From the NCBI GenBank assembly GCA_015698045.1, contig BLAL01000083.1, positions 188,501-252,500 on the forward strand: 64,000 nucleotides of DNA. Reading direction: 5' to 3'. The translations under genes and the position numbers were made by a program. Source of the stretch: Rhizophagus clarus (taxonomy: Eukaryota; Glomeromycota; Glomeromycetes; Glomerales; Glomeraceae). Positions within the stretch are counted from its first letter, which is position 1, and every line of letters begins with the position of its first letter. Below are positions 31,531 to 42,421 of the stretch, piece by piece. The notes below the pieces were generated by a model. The model ran no database searches and was not told the origin of the DNA. It saw only the letters and a list, made by a program, of their open reading frames with translations.

Positions 31531-32499
31531 TCTCTTGTTCCTCTTGATCCTAACGTGATTACGATTAAGAAAAGTTTGAGCAAACTTTTCTTAAAATTGT
31601 ATTATAAATGACTGTAACTTTTTTATTAATTTATTGTAATAAAATACGTAATAAAATAAAAATATTAACAATAATAATTATACTTTTAAACACTTTACAA
31701 AAAATTTATAAACTTGATAATGCATTCAACAAATAAGACAATAAAAATTTTTTAACTACATTAAACGAATTAAAAATTTCTAAAAAGAAAAATCTATAAA
31801 GAAAGTAAACTCTAAAAAATTTCTTAATACGTTATATAATATGAAATCTAATGTATTAAAATTTGTATCACATATCGGGTACCCGATATGTGTAAGATAG
31901 AACTGTGCTCGATATATATTAAATAACATATCGGTGACCAATAGTTTAGATATCGGGGTCTTGGTAATTAGGCATATTTTGAAGTGTAATAAATCGGGTA
32001 CCTGATATGTAAAAATACCCGATATTTATCTGATTAGCCGCCGATATATAAGTTCCTGATATGTACCTGATAGAATTGATTTTGACCAGTGAAATTTATA
32101 TGTTTTATAATAATTTTTAACTATATTTATTAAATAAATAAATTAATTTATTATTAAAAAGTATTAATTTTTTTTTAATTTTAATTAATAATTTAAGCTA
32201 TTTAATAATTAATTTTACATTTTTTTTATTATAAAATCATAATACAATTTTGTAAAAATTTTGATTTTTTAAAAATTTTAAAAGGTAGCAAAACAAAAGT
32301 ACCAAGTTTTTTTGGTTTAATGTTAAGTAATTAAAAAACTAATTAATAAATTTATATTGAATTTTCTGTTTTTTAATAGTTTATATCATATATTATTTAC
32401 ATTTTAAATTTTATTTTAATTGAAATTAAATTGATTTAATAAGAATGATTAACAACTTTAAAAACTTTTAATGCGTTTGTTTTGATGCCTACTGTATAT

Positions 32500-33050
32500 G
32501 CTTTCTACTTAAAAAAAAATAAAATTTTTTTTTATTTAACTCACCAGTCTGAAATAATACCTTTTATTTAAAAAAATAAGTTTTTTTTATTTAACTTATT
32601 ACCAGTCTGAAATAGTGTACAAGAGGTCTGAAGGCTATAAAAAAAAATAAAGTAAAAGGTTAATATAACGCCTATATACAGTATCTTCTACTTAAAAAAA
32701 AAATAAACTTTTTTTTTTATTTAACTTATTACTGGTCTAGAATGGCATTCAGGAGGTCTGGAATCTATAAAAAAAAAATAAAGTAGAAGGTTAGTATAAT
32801 GCATATACGCCTTCTACTTAAAAAATAAACTTTTTTTTATTTAACTTACCAATCTAAAATGGCGCCCAAAGGAGTCCAGATCTATAGAAAAAAATAAAAT
32901 AGAAGGTTAGTATAATACCTATATGCCTTTTACTTAAAAAAAAAAATTTTTTTTACTTTTTTAAGCTTTACTAGTCTAAAATGGATCCAAGGAGTTAAAA
33001 TAAATAGAAGGTTAGTATAACGTTTATACTCCTTCTACTTAAAATATATA
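32500..33050 (-). repeat. Tandem exon-like cassette array B (same family as A)
   Basis: About five copies of the array-A unit, with minus-strand segments such as CAGACCTCCTGAATGCCATT (about 32 nt) after TATAG and before GTAATAAGTT or GTAAGTTAAA. Between them is GTAGAAGGTTAGTATAATGC with the inverted arm CCTTCTACTT. Copies A and B are 10 kb apart on the same strand. Confidence 0.7.
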
Positions 33051-34190
33051 AAAAAAAATAATATATATATTAATATATATATACATATTTTTTATTTTTA
33101 ATTTACTGGTCTGAAATGAGTTTGGAAGTTCTCTTGTTTTTTAATAGCAGTTTTTAAACTGACTTTCAATTTATTCTAAATTAAAAGAAAATAAAAAATT
33201 AAAAAAAGATTATCAGTTATATTAAGTAAATCAGATCGATATATTAGATGATCAACCAAATTGCAACTGCTTACCATAACTGATCATATTGATTTATTTG
33301 AGCCATTCCATCAGGATTTCAATATCAACTTTTAATACGATTACTACTACTAGGAGAGAAAAAAAAGCATATCAAAAAATATAAAGAATAATGCTTCGCA
33401 AGATTTGAATGTCACAGTGAGTTCCAGTATTAATGTTATTAGTTATAGGTAATTAATATAATTTTTTTTTTTTAAGATCAGATATACAAATAGAGAAAAA
33501 TAAATATTTTTTTAAAAAAAATTAGTTTTCAAAGAAATTAATTTTAATTTATAAAACAAAAAGATTTTTTTTTCAAAGTTTTTTTAACTTTAAATTATTT
33601 ATCCAAGATAATTTATAATACGTATCATATTTATATAAATAATTGATTAGCAAATAACTCTAAAATAGTTAAATTTTATATATTAAATTCAGTAAGAAAT
33701 AATATAATATATATAAATAATATTATTAAATCAACAGATTATTCTAATAGTCATCAATCAGTATATACTAATTGAATTCAGTTTTACGAGTAGTAATAAT
33801 TATATATTAAACTGAATGATGACTATTGAATTATTACCTAATTTATTTAAATTAAAAAATATGATCAATTCAGCTAACCTAAATTTTTATATAGTTATCA
33901 ATCAGGCATATATTCTATTGATTACTAAATTTTGGCTAACCTATTAGTCTAATAATTATCATATATCCAATTTATTAGCTTTTGACTTGTGAAAGAAGTA
34001 AAGAACCCAGATAGTACATGCAAGATGATTGTCTACTTTGAAAGTTGAAAGGATTTATAAAACATCATTAATAAGAAATCATTTTAAAATAGAACAAAAC
34101 TCAGTTGGTACCACTATACCATATTATCTTTTATTACACAAAGAAAGAGTAATCAGCAGTTTAATTCTAATAGGCAAAGTAAATCTAACA
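33051..34190. other. AT-rich spacer
   Basis: No gene is supported. A diverged repeat around TAGTCATCAATCAGTATATA recurs at 33740, 33820 and 33890. Confidence 0.4.
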
Positions 34191-34199
34191 AATCAAATT

Positions 34200-34500
34200 T
34201 AGATCTACTTCCAAACATGCTAAAATTAGTTTAGAATCCAAGACAAGTACACCTATGACTGGATCTAATCATGTCCCCATAAGAAGTCTGAAGAAGGATT
34301 CATTCTAATCTTCATCTGGAAATAAATCTAAAGAAAAGAATAAGAAAAATCAGAATAAGAATGAAAAGAATACAAGTACTTCTTCTCAAAGAAGCTGTCA
34401 AAATAACAATTGCATGCTGAGATTGTAGAACTGAAGACAGTTTTGATGGAATTTATTTAGAAACAGTCCTAGGATTAGTTATAATTAGTAGGATATTAGA
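34200..34500 (+). pseudogene. Possible LINE ORF1-like remnant
   Basis: One frame reads KHAKISLESKTSTPMTGSNH then VPIRSLKKDSF, and after a stop continues with a lysine/asparagine-rich stretch and SSQRSCQNNN; another frame continues AEIVELKTVLMEFI. The Ser/Lys-rich linker plus short helix resembles ORF1-type proteins of fungal LINEs. No domain can be named and several stops interrupt it. Confidence 0.3.
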
Positions 34501-34589
34501 TGAAATAAAATTTTTTCTTTTTTGTTTCTCTTTTTCTCTTTATTCTTTTACATATTTTTAGTTTTAATTTTTCAGGCAGATGGTTAGAC

Positions 34590-34883
34590 AGGATCCCAGA
34601 CATTACTGATACAACTCATAATCATGAAAAAGAGCAAATTGATGTGAAATTTAGAAGCTAAAAAACATGTTTTTTGCGATTTTTTCATCAACCAGTAATC
34701 CAAATTGGATGATCTTTTTTTAAAATGTAGCTCTTAATGAGATCTACAAAATAAAAAAAAGTTTATTAAATTGGTTGAATAGATAGCGAGATATCTTTAA
34801 AAAACTAAAAGAGCAAATTGATTTAATTTTGAGAAAAATGGGTAAAAAAAAATGAGAGTTATTTTAGTAATGTCTGGAGTCCT
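34590..34883. mobile_element. hAT-like MITE, copy 1
   Basis: A 294-bp element with ends AGGATCCCAGACATTACT (left) and AGGACTCCAGACATTACT (right, inverted), flanked by a perfect 8-bp duplication GGTTAGAC (34582-34589 and 34884-34891). The interior is noncoding and about 90% similar to the copy at 50310-50606. The ends resemble those of the 8.3-kb element at 51886-60153, a plausible source of transposase. Confidence 0.85.
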
Positions 34884-35659
34884 GGTTAGACTGGCCCTTG
34901 GATTGGAAGTATACTTTCAATTTTTTGTACTATGTGCTTAGCACCTTATAATTTATTAAATAAAGTTATGCAATATCAATGTTTTAAATAAAAAAAAATA
35001 AAAATAAAAAAATATATAGCAATTAATAAAGTACAGTCAACTCTCTCTATAGTCACACGTTTGGGACAATTTATATTTGGTGACTATGATGAGATGTGAC
35101 TATAAGCAATAAAATCTTATAATTAAATCAGTAATTTTGGCTAGAATTATAAATTGTAATAATTTTGGTTAAATATTCACATTATAGTAATTTTGTTAAT
35201 TTTATTCCAATTATTATGGATTTATAGCCATTAGATTCCTCTTGATGAGACGATTTTAACGAGCCTAAAATCATTAAAATCTGATCACTAGAACTCGTAA
35301 TAATTAAAATACAGTCAAAATATTTAATAGGGTGAATTTATTCCTCACCCTGGGTGAGACTGATTATTACTCACCCTCCTATCACGTGATAAAAATTTAC
35401 TTTTGATTGGCTAATTTTTTTAACTTTGAGATTTTCCGTTAATAATTAAAAAAACTTCTGTATGTAACATAATAAAAAAAACATTTTATAAATAATGAAG
35501 TTTATTTGTGTTTGAAAGTTTATTTATTCAAAATTAAAACTTTTTAATTATTAATTTTTGACATAACTAGTGATGTAAAAAAGTGAAACTCTAACAAAGA
35601 ACAAAAATAAGGTGATAAAAGACAAAAATGAAATGAAGAAAATGAAAATAAAGTGATGA

Positions 35660-36010
35660 ACATAATATAGCGAAAAGTGATGATAAAAAACATAAAGCAG
35701 CGGAAAATGATGATAAAAAATGTAAAGCAGCGGAAAATGATGATGAAAAATGTAAAGCAGCGAAAAGTGATGATGAAAAACATAAAGCAGCGAAAAGTGA
35801 TGATGAAAAACGTAAAGCAGCGAAAAGTGATGATGAAAAACGTAAAGTAGCGAAAAGTGATGATAAAAAATGTAAAGTAGCGAAAAGTGGTGATGAAAAA
35901 CGTAAAGCAGCGAAAAGTGATGATAAAAAATGTAAAGTAGTGAAAAGTGATGATGAAAAATGTAAAGTAGCGAAAAGTGATGATGAAAATCATAATACAG
36001 CGACAAATAA
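35660..36010 (+). repeat. 30-bp minisatellite encoding a charged decapeptide
   Basis: About 12 copies of CGAAAAGTGATGATGAAAAA plus CGTAAAGCAG. In one plus-strand frame this is open and reads (AKSDDEKRKA)n, a charged helix-like repeat; the minus-strand readings are Phe/Ile-rich by-products. The plus-strand frame stops at 36052. No start codon or flanking domain supports a gene. Confidence 0.75.
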
Positions 36011-36224
36011 TGATGAAAATCGTAATATAGCAAAAAGACAAAATGAAGAAGGATGAAAACAAAACGAAGAAAGACGAAAACAAAATGAAGAAGGACGAAA
36101 ACGAAACAAAGAAAAAACAAAAGGAAAAGAAAATGAAAGTTGTTAGTAATGAAGACGAAGAAACAATAAACAATAAACAAAAAACAACAGAAATAAAGCT
36201 ATTCACTTACCCCATTTTCAAAGA

Positions 36225-36790
36225 GAATTGGCAAACCTAAAAGAAATGAAGAATTTGGGAGAACCGAAATCTAAAACAAAAAAAAAGTTAGAACAAAACC
36301 TAAAAATAAAAGAAGCAAAAAGTAGTAAATGAAGAAAGAAAAGAATATTTCTTGACCGTGAAACTGTGAAGGACCCGAGTGCTAAGAACCTAAAGAGAAG
36401 AGGCTGAAGATAATATGAAAAGCAAAGCAAAATAAAAAGAACGAAGATGAAAATGAATGGGAAAACCAAAAATAAAAGGATATGAAAATGAAAGGAAATT
36501 AGGGGGATAAAGATAAAGATGAAAGAAAAGTGAAAATAAAGTGGATGAAATTGAAAAGAAAGAGCCTAATAAAACAAAGTTAATAAAATGAAGCGAAAGA
36601 AAAAAAGAAAAAAAAATCAAAGAAACGAAAAAAACATACCTTTGAGCACGAAATCGGAAGAGCCTAAAATCTAAAAGAAAGAAAAAAAAGTAATTAGAAG
36701 CGGCAAGAAATAAAAAACAAAAGAAACAAAAGAAAGAAAGACATACCTGATATTTGCGTACCAGCTTTTGATGACGCGAAACTAAAAAAT
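36225..36790 (-). other. Series of exon-like segments with splice-site borders
   Basis: On the minus strand, in order: TTTTTAG then TTTCGCGTCATCAAAAGCTG... up to GTATGTCT (about 36782-36746); TTTTAG then ATTTTAGGCTCTTCCGATTT... up to GTATGTTT (about 36670-36640); CTTTAG then GTTCTTAGCACTCGGGTCCT... (about 36390-36360); and a last one ending before GTAAGTG at about 36213. Each is 30-40 nt, flanked by A-rich DNA and followed by the minisatellite. This is the same grammar as arrays A-F, but with non-identical units. Whether it is transcribed is unknown. Confidence 0.45.
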
Positions 36791-37464
36791 AAAAAAGGGA
36801 GTAAACAAATATAAACTGATCAGTTGATATGCATGATGTAATTGTAAAGCTTTATCAGCTAATCAAATTTCATTACATAATAGGGGGGTGAGAAATCACC
36901 TGGGTGAGAAATAAATTTTCTCTATTTAATATTATGTGAATTTTACATGTATAAAATGCCAGTTTGGTCTTTAAAATCGAATTTCTTGGTCAATATTAAT
37001 CCAATCATTATAAACTTATTACCATTGGCTTCCTCTCAATGAGATGAACCTAATGAGCTAAAGATCATTGAAATCTGATCATTAGATTATAGAATAATTA
37101 TATTTTAATAAATATCTTTTTATAATCATATATACTGTAATAAAATTTTTAAAAAAAGATGTAATAGTGACTATAGATAATTTGTGACTATAAATGATAG
37201 TTTTTATATATGAAAATTTGGGATACTCAACTAAGGTGACTATATAGGGTAATGTGACTATAACGGAGGTAACTATAAAGGGAGTTGACTGTACTGTAAA
37301 ATTTTAAAATTTTAGATTATATGGTTTATAGGTAACAGTCACTATAATTAAAATTAATTTATAAATTCAATTTATGGGTTTAAAAAACTTTATTTTTGAT
37401 ATTAACAAATTTCTTTTTTGCATTTTTTTCGTTAAATTCTAATTCTGGTAAACATTAAATGATC

Positions 37465-38491
37465 TAGAGCTTAGAACTGGTACAAAAAACCTTAACCGGT
37501 TAAAAATTGGTTAAAAAGTACTTTAACTGGTTAATTAACTGGTTAATTAATTGGTTAATTAATCGGTTAATTTGTGATATAGTTAACCGGTTATTAATCG
37601 GTTAATAATATGTTTTTTTCAATTTATTGTATGGAACGTCTAGTAAATATTAAATATTTTATATAAAACATAAATTTATTTATTTTTTTAAAAAAATATA
37701 TTATAATTATAATACATATGATGTTGCATTTTCACCTAAAATTCCCCTTGCGTCAAAAAATACAAAATAAATAATTTAAATAAATATCAATAAAAAAATG
37801 ATAATTTAATAATTGGTAATTCATTGGTATCCATAAAAGTTATTTCTAAATTTTATAAATGATATTAATTTGGTATTTGAAATTCAAATAGAATGTTTAA
37901 TAATATTATTTATCTTATTAGCAAGTTGTGTAAATATATCCATAAATTTTGCATTTCTTTTATAAACAATATTTCTTGAAAAATTTTGAGCTTAAGAATG
38001 TACGCTTGCTAGTCATATATTCCCAGCATCTGGAAAAAGGCGTTCACTAGGAATGGAAATGGCTGGGTTGATAAAAATTTTTGTGCTAATATGAATATTA
38101 TGGGAAATCTTTTTTATGTTTATTCCACCATTTATAAGGATTGTAAGTATAATCTGGTTTTTCTGTAATATATTTGTTAAAGTAATCAGAAAAATTATCA
38201 TCTTCGGCAGTTCAGTCATAATTGTAATTTATAAATAAAGATATTTATTTTTTAGTGTCCTATTTAAACAAAAAAATTTATTGACTTAAAAAATGTTTAA
38301 ATAAAATTATCGTTAAACAGTAAAAAATTGCAAAAAAAAATTATCCGAGATGTTACATATTATCTATATATGACAATGATCTGCATTTAACCGGTTAATT
38401 TGACCGGTTAATTTAACCGGTTAAAAATTGCATTTTAACCGGTTAATGGATGTCTTAACCGGTTAACCGTCTTAACCGGTTCCAAGCTCTA
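37465..38491 (-). mobile_element. hAT element relic with TTAACCGGTTAA subterminal repeats
   Basis: Inverted ends TAGAGCTTAGAACTGGT (37465) and TAGAGCTTGGAACCGGT (from 38491) are flanked by the perfect 8-bp duplication AAATGATC (37457-37464 and 38492-38499). The palindrome TTAACCGGTTAA and variants recur about five times at each end. The interior retains only the transposase C-terminus. Size 1,027 bp, clearly a deletion derivative. The TAGAGCTT end is shared with the element at 51234-60717. Confidence 0.88.
37930..38219 (-). pseudogene. hAT transposase dimerisation-domain remnant
   Basis: The minus strand reads PAISIPSERLFPDAGNI (38063-38013), the hallmark of the hAT C-terminal dimerisation domain, followed in a shifted frame by MTSKRTFLSS and in another by AKFMDIF. 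Frameshifts and stops break it. The catalytic domain is gone. Confidence 0.75.
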
Positions 38492-38656
38492 AAATGATCG
38501 GCAAAAAATTTTTGAATAGTGTTTCAAACACGGTGTTTTTTATTATTAAAAAAAAAAATCTGTTCGTAAATTGATTGTACCACCCACATGATTTATATTC
38601 TTTAATTTTAAAATGGATTTGGGACAGATTACTAGTTGGTTATTTGTAAAAAAAAA

Positions 38657-39682
38657 ATGTCTCAAATCGCTTCTAACCCAGTGCATAGCGCGGTTCCTTT
38701 ACCACCGCTTCAACCACCGGAACCAACTTTTCCGTCAAAGCTTATACTCGAACTTCGAGGAACTCGATTTGAAATTGATCGCGAGATGTTGATGAGTTTG
38801 CCTGAGAGTATTCTTATTGTTATGTTTCCTAACGGTCTTATATTGGGCAGAAGTGGTACACTTGATTATGAAGAAGAGGAGGAACAAGATGACCATGCCT
38901 CAACAGATTCTATGGAACTTGAAGATCAAGTTATTTATGTGGATTTCGATCCTCAATGTTTAGAATTTATTATGAACTTTTATAAAGCTGCACAGGACAC
39001 TTTTTATTCTAACCAAGGAAATACGAATTTTCCGCAAAGTCCTACACAAAATCCTCTCTTAAGCAAGCAAGCGATTATTGTTTTGAGAGAAGAATTGGAC
39101 TATTTTACTATACCTCCAAAACCAAATAAAAAGGATAATTTAGCAAATACATCATCATCACCTGCTGGAAATACTAGCGAGGCTCTTGAAATGAATGATG
39201 TTGAATCCGCAATTAACATCTATGAGTTGAAGACGGCATGTGGTACAATCCTTCTTGATCAAAAAAAAATATTTACTGCATTACAACGTAATGTCAATAA
39301 AGAAAACAACGTAGCGGAGCAACATTTGATAGACATGTTGTGTGTATCGGGTTTCTCAAGAGACGATGAATGGGGGTATCGTAATATCGAACCACATAAG
39401 ACTAGTATTGTTAGTATCGCACTCGTAATGTTAAAAACGACGGGACAAAGCAATCAAATGGCGACAGCACAGAAATTGTTGCTATTTTGGAGAAAGCCAG
39501 CGGTAAATATTTTAATTTAATTTATTTCATTTATTGAAATTTTTCGACCATATACTAATTCGTCTTTAATGCAGAGAAAATGTTGGTGGGATGGCTTAGA
39601 AGTTTCAGTTGGTGGTGATAAAGTTATACCCGTCCGACTGTGGTGCAGGCGCACATGGACTTTGGAATTAGCTTTGGTATAA
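38657..39682 (+). CDS. Whi2-like BTB/POZ-related signalling protein
   Basis: Two exons, 38657-39502 and 39575-39682, joined in phase across a 72-bp GTAAAT...GCAG intron, give 317 residues. Residues 30-60 (PSKLILELRGTRFEIDREML) and 90-110 (VIYVDFDPQCLEFIMNFYK) form a BTB/T1-like fold; the C-terminus RKCWWDGLEV...VRLWCRRTWTLELALV is the conserved tail of fungal Whi2-like proteins. In yeast Whi2 acts with the phosphatases Psr1/Psr2 in general stress response and TORC1 restraint. The start at 38657 (MSQIASNP) is preferred; an in-frame ATG at 38636 adds MVICKKK. It lies just outside the hAT relic and is intact, with normal codon use. Confidence 0.75.
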
Positions 39683-40446
39683 ATAATTGGATAGTGTTTT
39701 AATGCCTTTAAGTCTCGCTTTTTGTGTCAAATATTTGCCCGCATTAAAGATTTATACGTAATATTATACCTCAATTTCATTCTTCTTTCCTTTTTTTTTT
39801 ATTATAATTCTTAGATTTTTTTTTTTTTATCTCAAGACAGAAAAACCAAAATAATTCATGTTCTATATTTTTTTTATCGTTCTCATCCCTTTAAATATAA
39901 TGAATTTTAATATATGACATATTTATTTTTCTTTGTTATCATGACCTTTAATTTTTTTTGTTCTGTTATTTTATCTTGTAAATTATTTAAGATTTATAAA
40001 ATAAATTGTTAATTTTATTCTTAATTTTGTTATTTTAACTAACATTATAAATTAAAACATAATTTTTTATTTAACGATTCTATAATTATTATTTACATCT
40101 AAATATATAGGAGAAGAATTTTTACTATTATACTGTTTAATATTAAAATACAATTAAAATTAGATTATTTTAATTTGTTTCAATCAACACATTGTTCATC
40201 ACCAGTATATAAAATATATGATAAATTTTCGCCCGCGTAGCATCCTGTAACGTCGATAACGTCTCATTTTTATTAAGGCCTAAATCTTTTTGTGGATATA
40301 TATCCCTCCATTTGTCACCCACTATTCGTCATGACAGTAATCGTCACTGCAGGTAACTTAATAAAATTTATCGATCATTCAGAAAAATAATATATTATGT
40401 GAATGGTTACGTAAAGCAAATATACTAAAGAACATTTTATATACCA
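39683..40446. other. Convergent intergenic region
   Basis: AT-rich spacer between the convergent Whi2-like and Ctk3-like genes. No ORF or structured element is seen; it probably holds both 3' ends. AATAAA-like signals are too frequent in this AT-rich DNA to choose one. Confidence 0.5.
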
Positions 40447-42060
40447 TTATTCGGTCAAATTAAAATCATCACGAGGTGGAGAATCCTCTTTAGAAAAAGA
40501 AACCTCAGTCATTGGCGATACCAATTCGACTGCTTGTAAAAGAAACTCAAGATTTGATTCGGGATAATGATCAGTATCATTATTAAAATTTTCTTCTTCG
40601 ACCTCCTCCGAATCTCGAATATTTTCTTCTTCGCTCACACACGAAGAATTTTGGTCCGACAACTTAGCAAAATAAAAGAAATAAATTATTATTATATTAC
40701 TTTCTCATTCATATATCTATATACCCTTACCTCTTTGGAATCAAATTCTTTTGTTCCAGGGGTGATTGATGGATCTTCGTGAGTAGGCATTCTTTTACGA
40801 GCTCGCTTTAGTTTAGATTGTTCATCAAATAAGTCCTGAAAGGCATCATCGGTACTACGCCTTCTTTTGATTCCCGATTTTTCCGGATAAGGTGAGATAG
40901 CTATAATCTCCGTTTGATTAGGAGGAGAAATAACAATGGCCGGGACAGACTTGTTAACCTTAAATCGAGTTACTACGTGTGTGGATGCGGATGCGGATGC
41001 TGTCGTGGACTCAAACTCAGAAAACTTCTTTTTAGCATTAAGGAGTCCATCCTCTTTCAGGGCCAAAGAATCCTCTTCAGGATTCTTCTCGATCAGCGTA
41101 TTTAAAGGTGCCCTTTTAAGTCTTGGTATTTTACTCGGAACCCCTGAGTTTCTTGAAACTTGCTCTTTTTGCTTTTCAAGATTTGCCCGACCCGGTCTTG
41201 GGATCTTACTAAGCAAGGCGGTCTGTACAATAGGCTCTATTATTTAAGAAATTTATTATTTTATTTATATTTAAAATAAAATCATTATCATAAACTAACT
41301 TACCAAAACCGCAATTCATTACTGTTATTTTTTCATCTTCTTTTTCGAGTTTAGCTTGTTCTTTACTCCAGGCCGTTACTTCTTCATACAAGCTCTTCCA
41401 ATCATAACTAGGATCTTGTTTGATATTTTCCGTTATTATGTCGATGTAGTCACCTTCATCAAGATCCGATGTCTCTTCCCATAAAGTTAGGGCTTCTCCG
41501 TCTTCTACGCTTTTATCAACCCACCAGCTATCTTCTCGGAGAAGCTTAGCCCTTTCTCTATCATCTTCCATTCTTTGTTTTATTTCAGCTGCAGTAAGAT
41601 TTAGCTCCGGCGGGTATTCAGGTTCTGATTTCCATGCTAATAATGAAACTTTGGCCTTTTCGAGAACATCATAATCGAAAAAATTTTTGGATTGCCATCT
41701 TTCTAGCGTTTTTAATGTATTTACTAAATTAACAGACCCTTCAGGCTTTTCGCAAACTAAGCCAACGATTTTCTCGAGATCTTCAAGAACAAACTCAGTA
41801 TATCCTTTAAAGTTTATAAACTCGGACCTTTCTACAAGACCATCTAAGAAGTAAAGAAGGTACATTCGCGACCAAACATTACTGATTTCCATAACATCGA
41901 TTATACAACGATACAGGTCTTCGTACCAATCTGTGTATCGCAGTGCAAAACTTCTGCACTTAAGAATTGTTTGTTGACTCACACTAAGTTTCTTGAGAGA
42001 ACTAACAAAATACAAACGTGCGTCAAAAGCGTCAATAAATTCCGGGACTGTAACTGACAT
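40447..42060 (-). CDS. CTK3: CTD kinase subunit gamma-like protein (Ctk3 family)
   Basis: Three exons (42060-41304, 41236-40731, 40662-40447) join in phase to about 492 residues. The N-terminal domain (residues 1-140) has FDARLYFVSSLKKLSVSQQT, ALRYTDWYEDLYRCIIDVM and RMYLLYFLDGLVE, the helical CTD-interaction-like fold of Ctk3. A second conserved region around 180-215 (YPPELNLTAAEIKQRMEDDR) matches the family C-terminal segment. In yeast, Ctk3 with Ctk1 and Ctk2 forms the kinase that phosphorylates Ser2 of the RNA polymerase II CTD during elongation. Residues 255-490 are a low-complexity, basic then acidic tail longer than the yeast protein, probably disordered. Introns are GT-AG. Confidence 0.75.
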
Positions 42061-42421
42061 AACGATGAGGTAAAATTTTTACTTGTTTTTAAGTTTCTTT
42101 TTTGATTTAATATATTATCTACTTATCGGTTATCATAATCTCTATCTAATTACATCACGTGACTACAACTGATTAGCTTAAAAAAATTTTTCTCCTAAAA
42201 TTAAAAATACATTATTAATTTTCATAATTTAAAATTTTCCCGTCCAGTATATAAACATAATAATTGACGTATATACAATTGAGGGTGTCGTTGAGTATTT
42301 AAAGTAAGCTTTTTTTTTCAGAAAAGCTGTATAACATGGGCTACAAGGTAGCAACCTTAGTGCATAAAAACACAAAAAGATAGTCTTAAAGAAACATGTC
42401 CACTTTTATACAACCTCATAA
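42061..42421. promoter_or_regulatory. Spacer between Zap1-like and Ctk3-like genes
   Basis: It holds the 3' region of the upstream Zap1-like gene and the likely promoter of the Ctk3-like gene (same strand). No clear promoter motif can be assigned. Confidence 0.35.

Larger units (their letters stand above)
27227..32091. mobile_element. CACTA-like element carrying a SANT/MADF gene
   Basis: Inverted ends CACTGGTCAAAATC (27227) and its complement ending at 32091, flanked by AAA on both sides (27224-27226 and 32092-32094), a 3-bp target duplication as expected for CACTA elements. Subterminal blocks at 27240-27610 and 31860-32080 carry many copies of ATATCGGGTAC / GTACCTGATAT in both orientations. 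The 4.9-kb body holds a damaged SANT/MADF-like gene (29540-30142), a nested foldback MITE (30306-30460) and cassette array D. The AAA duplication is weak evidence in AT-rich DNA; the 14-bp ends plus shared subterminal motif carry the call. Confidence 0.65.
35330..36922. mobile_element. Nested MULE-like element with 9-bp target duplication
   Basis: Left end GGGTGAATTTATTCCTCACC and inverted right end GAGAAAATTTATTTCTCACC are flanked by the perfect 9-bp repeat TATTTAATA (35321-35329, 36923-36931). A 9-bp duplication and ends starting with G fit Mutator-like elements. Length 1,593 bp. The interior carries a 30-bp minisatellite (35660-36010) and several exon-like segments (36230-36790). A related left end lies at 61033. 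Confidence 0.7.
35034..37291. mobile_element. Pogo-like non-autonomous element with TA target duplication
   Basis: Inverted ends CAGTCAACTCTCTCTATAGTC (left, from 35034; last base beyond the core) and CAGTCAACTCCCTTTATAG (right, read from 37291), flanked by TA on both sides (35032-35033, 37292-37293). Ends starting CAGTCAACTC are typical of pogo/Fot1-type elements of fungi. Inside, a direct repeat of about 100 bp (35205-35307 and 36997-37099, sharing AAATCTGATCA) flanks the nested MULE-like element. No transposase remains. Confidence 0.7.

Noticed and set aside
35544-36206. Minus-strand ORFs of about 210-220 codons with Phe/Ile repeats
   Set aside because: Translation of the 30-bp minisatellite; two frames are open at once, so openness is a repeat artefact.
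40692-41247. Plus-strand ORFs inside the Ctk3-like gene (40914-41105, 40936-41247)
   Set aside because: Antisense shadows of exon 2, which joins in phase with exons 1 and 3.
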